Source of the DNA: Lichenostomus cassidix
Lineage: Eukaryota; Chordata; Aves; Passeriformes; Meliphagidae
Assembly: GCA_008360975.2 (NCBI GenBank)
Contig: CM039188.1
Coordinates: 31,337,944-31,401,943 of the forward strand
DNA length: 64,000 nucleotides
Reading direction: 5' to 3'
Positions 60,496 through 64,000 of the stretch are shown here, piece by piece. A program made the position numbers and the translations under genes. Below the pieces are notes generated by a model that ran no database searches, was not told where the DNA came from, and was given only the letters and a program-made list of their open reading frames with translations. Position 1 is the first letter of the stretch. Each line of letters begins with the position of its first letter.

Positions 60496-63400
60496 TTTAT
60501 GATTGCTTTGTGCTTAAATGGGAATTCCATGAGCTGCCTTTTATCCCAAATTGCACCCGTGTGGCTTCTTCTTCCAACTGTGCAGCTGGGTGTTTCTGCT
60601 GCTGCCCCACCTCTGCACAGGTAAGTCCCACACCTTAGCCAGAACAACAGGTGAGTAATGAACTGTTTGCTTTGTTTTAAACCCGAGTTGGATAATGGAT
60701 TACATCAAGCCTCCTTTCAGGAAGGCAGTTTTGCCACAGCAGAGGTAGGAATTCCTCTTTTCCTATAGATTTACAGCATGCTCAATTACAGAACACACTG
60801 AATTTCAGCACACTAAATCTGGGAGAAAGGGAAAGGGAGAATGTATTGCACAGTGGCTCTCAGGCCTGCAAGACTTACTGGCAAAATACACAATGGAGTT
60901 GAAAGACAAAGCTGCTCTGTGGTAAAATAGCAGCTTTAGAGGGTATTGCCTTGCAGGATCCAACTGAACATGCAAAGCACTTGGGAGCTCATGAAACATT
61001 TGCATGTGGAACAAGAGCTCAGCCATGCAGCCTTGGCCCATGTGGGGCTGGGCTGTGCATTCAGTGCACTCCAGAGGTGCCACATGAAATCACCTTGGCA
61101 GCTCTGAAGGTGTACAAATGTCAGAGTGAAACTTTTCCAAGGGAGCTGTCAGGGTATTTCAGTGGCACCCATTCTGCTGACAGGCTTTTCCTGCCCACCT
61201 CAGCTTTTGTTAGCCCAGCCAAGACTGAGGGCAGGGCTCTCTGTTGTCAGCTGCTGGGATGAGGAGAGGTTTTGGTGGAGGTGTCCAAGAGTAATAGAGC
61301 AATTAATGCAGGAGCAGTATGCAGTGGAAAAAATAATACTAAAAAAAAAAGAACAAATGAAGACCAGCTCTTAATCTGTTAACAAAATGTCCAGTTGTAG
61401 CACAGTTGCTATGTACTTTAAAAAAAACACAACTACACTGGAGAGAAGCAACAGCTCACTTTTTTTTCAACATTACCTTTTTCCAAGTTTGTTCTTTGTT
61501 GAGGTTTTGGGGTTTTGTGTTTTGTTTTTAAGGTGACCACACAGAACTGAGCACTGTAGATTCAGAAGAGTACAGAAGTCAGTAAGAATCAGTTTGAGAT
61601 GCCTTGTATTGTCCCTGTCCCAATTAATGACACACACCCAGTAAGCAAGAGCATAAATAAAGATGTCAAACAGATGTTTGCAGGCTGGAGAGAGTTTGTG
61701 CTGTGGGTTTGGATATCCACTTGGCCAAGCTCTTCAGAGTGTTGTGGCTACACAGAGTGGGTTTTCCACTGAGCAGTGCTGCTGCAAGAGTCTTTTATGG
61801 CTATTTCAGAGAGGAAAAGGATGTGAATATCCTTTACCAGTTGCCCCTTTTCATGCTCCTTGGCATTCTTCCCCTTGGATTAAAATGGGTGAAAATGATG
61901 TTGGTTCTGTGTTGCTATTCAACATACCACAATTTCCAAATGTTTCCTACCATCAAAATGAATTAGTGGAGGACTCTGCTCATTCAAGCTCTTGTTCTGC
62001 CTATTTTTGGAAACGTTTTCCTTCCTGTTTCATTCCCTTAATTGTTCAGCTTTGACATCTAAAAAGCTACAGAGACATCTGTAAAATGGGGAGCAGCTAG
62101 AGATAGATGTGGGCTGCATTGCAGTCACATAATGGAAAAAAAATCTATGAAAATTGGAACTTGGAATAAAAAACACACACGCCATTCAGCTGTATTGGAA
62201 AGTTCATTTGGGGGAGCTTAAATACTGAATATTTCAACTCTCACATGCTTAGACTGGGTATAGTCTCTCCAGCTGGTAGAGAGTCCACAGATGGAAACAT
62301 TTTGTTGGGACTTTGTGCTGCTCCCAAAACACTTCTCAGCGTGCAAGAGCTGGAGCACCCACTTTGCTGCCTCACACTCCCCTGAATTTGTGTTTATGCT
62401 TGTCAGGATTTTTTTCAATTTTTTTTCAATTTCAATTCAATCAATTCTATTGATTATGGAGATTGCATTTAGCTAAAATCTAGGTAGTAAATCTTTGTAG
62501 TGAAAAAACCTGGGAACTGTTAGCACAGAGCAGACTCCAGCTGTTCAGTCTCACTGCATGTCCTGCTTTGCTCTGGAGCCTTGGCTTGAGGTCTTTGCTC
62601 CTGCAGAACCTCAGGGAAGCTCTGCCTGGCTGGAGCATTTGCCTCCTACACCTTTGTGAGGAGAGAAATGTCAGAGCAAACCAGTGCTGGGCAAAAGTGC
62701 TGAAGCAGTACAAACTCCAAAGAAAATGTACTTGGGTGCTCAGTGGCTCAGCAGGTGACAGCTGCTGCTCCAGTGGAAGTAGAAGGGACCTTGGAAGAGA
62801 AGCTGCCACATCACCAGAGAGCCCTCTTGGCTTTAATCTCCTCCCCACCTCCATGGGAGGATGGAATTGATGTGATCAGCCCTTGGATTCTGCCCCATGG
62901 CTCTGCCCAGTAGGAGGAGGTTGGCATTGTCACCTGGCCTGTTTAAGAGGTATGATTAACTTGTTTAACCACCTTGCTCCATGGTGAGGTGAGGTGACAA
63001 CAATCCCCTGCAGCCTGTGCCAGCAAGAGCTGAGGTCAGAAGGGTGCTGGGTTTGGTGCCAGCAGTTGGAGCTGACAAAATGGGATGTTTCCTAGTTACC
63101 TGCCAAACTTACTTGGAAGAAAATTCACTTTGAGCCTGACTGGAGCTGAATGTGATGGTGTCTGTCCCTGCAGGACCTGAGCTCTGAGCTTCCCTTCCCC
63201 TGCAGCTCCTGGGCAGAGGGCTGGAGGCTTTGGAGCAGCTGATCCCATGAACAGGGAAAAAACTGGAACTGTTCAGTGCTACCTCCAGTACCATCCTGTG
63301 GCTGAAAGGAAAACAGCAGCTGCCAGTCTTGTGGGGAGCAGGAGAGGGAAATATGCCTGGCTTGTCTGTTACTTGAATTAATTATGCTCTCCATTGCATA

Positions 63401-64000
63401 ACCTGGCCCCACATGCCAGGCCACAGGAATGTGTTTTTGTGTGCTACTCCTGCCTAGTTCAGCCCTGGATAAACACAGAGGCTCTGTCACAGCACCTCAG
63501 TGGCAGCACACCCAGCACAGGCAGAGAGGTGAGAAATCACTGCCAGCACAGCAAAACTATGTGCAGCCTCTGTGGGAAGCATCTACACAAGTCTGTGTAT
63601 CCCAGGGATAATAATCTCTGTTAAAGAGCTTCAGCATTTCCTTAGCTCTGCATTTGACTGCCTAGGAAAAATGCATCATCAGGTTTGGAAAAAACATTCT
63701 TGCATTGCATCTTATTAAGGCTTAATAGATGGACTGCATGACCTTGGGCTGAGTGGCATCTAAAGGTCCCTTGCATCCCAAACTAAACTTGTTAGGTGAC
63801 CAAGCATCTCCATGAGCTGGCCCACAAAAAAGAATGCCAGAAATGCCTACACTTTTTCCCAGGCAATCCCTGGGAATTATTTGTATTATTTGTATTTGTA
63901 TAACTTGTATTATCAGTGGTGAGCACCTCTGGTACATTCCCAGCTGCAGGTGTACCTACAGCTGAATTTGCCCACATCTGAGAAGCTTCTTGTCTGGAAT
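60496..64000. other. Intergenic sequence downstream of MGAT5
   Basis: I see no gene. Frames of up to about 130 codons occur, but none resembles a known protein or has convincing splice signals. In mammals the next gene is TMEM163 on the opposite strand; I looked for its last exon (RHYEMFE end) on the minus strand and did not find it. Only small repeats such as the GGTGA triplet repeat near 62982-62997 and TTTGTATTA-like repeats near 63875-63915 are visible. Confidence 0.6.
63722..63790 (+). mobile_element. Possible decayed CR1 3' end
   Basis: The pattern gatggactgcatgaccttgg then tctaaaggtcccttgcatcc resembles the CR1 segment before its terminal repeats, but with many differences and no clear terminal octamers. 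A database comparison could easily overturn this. Confidence 0.35.

Noticed and set aside
61663..62055. 130-codon frame downstream of MGAT5
   Set aside because: No similarity I recognise, no splice signals or start context; looks like random intergenic sequence.
60500..64000. Possible last exon of TMEM163 on the minus strand, expected from mammalian synteny
   Set aside because: I looked for the reverse complement of its conserved C-terminal coding sequence and found none; it probably lies further downstream.
1..64000. CRISPR arrays, tRNA or rRNA genes, endogenous viral genes
   Set aside because: No regularly spaced repeats, no cloverleaf-like box A/B pairs and no retroviral coding motifs were seen on either strand by eye.

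Overview
The window is vertebrate nuclear DNA, almost certainly from a bird. It is AT-rich and intron-dominated. The only dispersed repeats I recognise are a few short 5'-truncated CR1 LINE ends, the characteristic avian retroposon. The many short open reading frames are chance frames, and nothing prokaryotic, viral or plasmid-like was recognised.

One protein-coding gene accounts for all coding sequence I can support: the 3' two-thirds to four-fifths of MGAT5 (GnT-V, alpha-1,6-mannosylglycoprotein 6-beta-N-acetylglucosaminyltransferase A) on the + strand. Fourteen coding exons lie between 5387 and 53564. Each boundary has a GT donor and an AG acceptor, and the reading frame is continuous through every junction. 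The exons total 1820 bp, which is the last two bases of one codon, 605 complete codons and a stop. Counting back from the stop on a 741-residue scale (human length, recalled), the expected catalytic glutamate falls at 297, the glycosylation sequons at 334, 433 and 447, and the UDP-sugar site residues at 520 and 554. This implies no net length change relative to human over this part. The cytoplasmic tail, membrane anchor and stem (residues 1 to about 135) must lie upstream of base 1.

Layout: 1-5386 is the end of an upstream intron. From 5387 to 53564 the exons are separated by introns from about 0.8 kb to 10 kb. A long AT-rich 3' UTR follows, with plausible ends near 57040 or near 60490. From about 60500 to 64000 I see no gene. 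CR1 fragments sit at 6223-6354 (+), 9908-10103 (-), 43890-43980 (-) and 51812-51873 (+), with a very doubtful one at 63722-63790. Homopolymer runs and a few AT microsatellites are scattered through the introns.

I found no previously undescribed system. The second-look items are modest: residue changes in conserved MGAT5 segments, a 3-nt tandem splice donor, alternative transcript ends, CpG clusters in the 3' UTR, several perfect palindromes or hairpins, and candidate conserved noncoding stretches.
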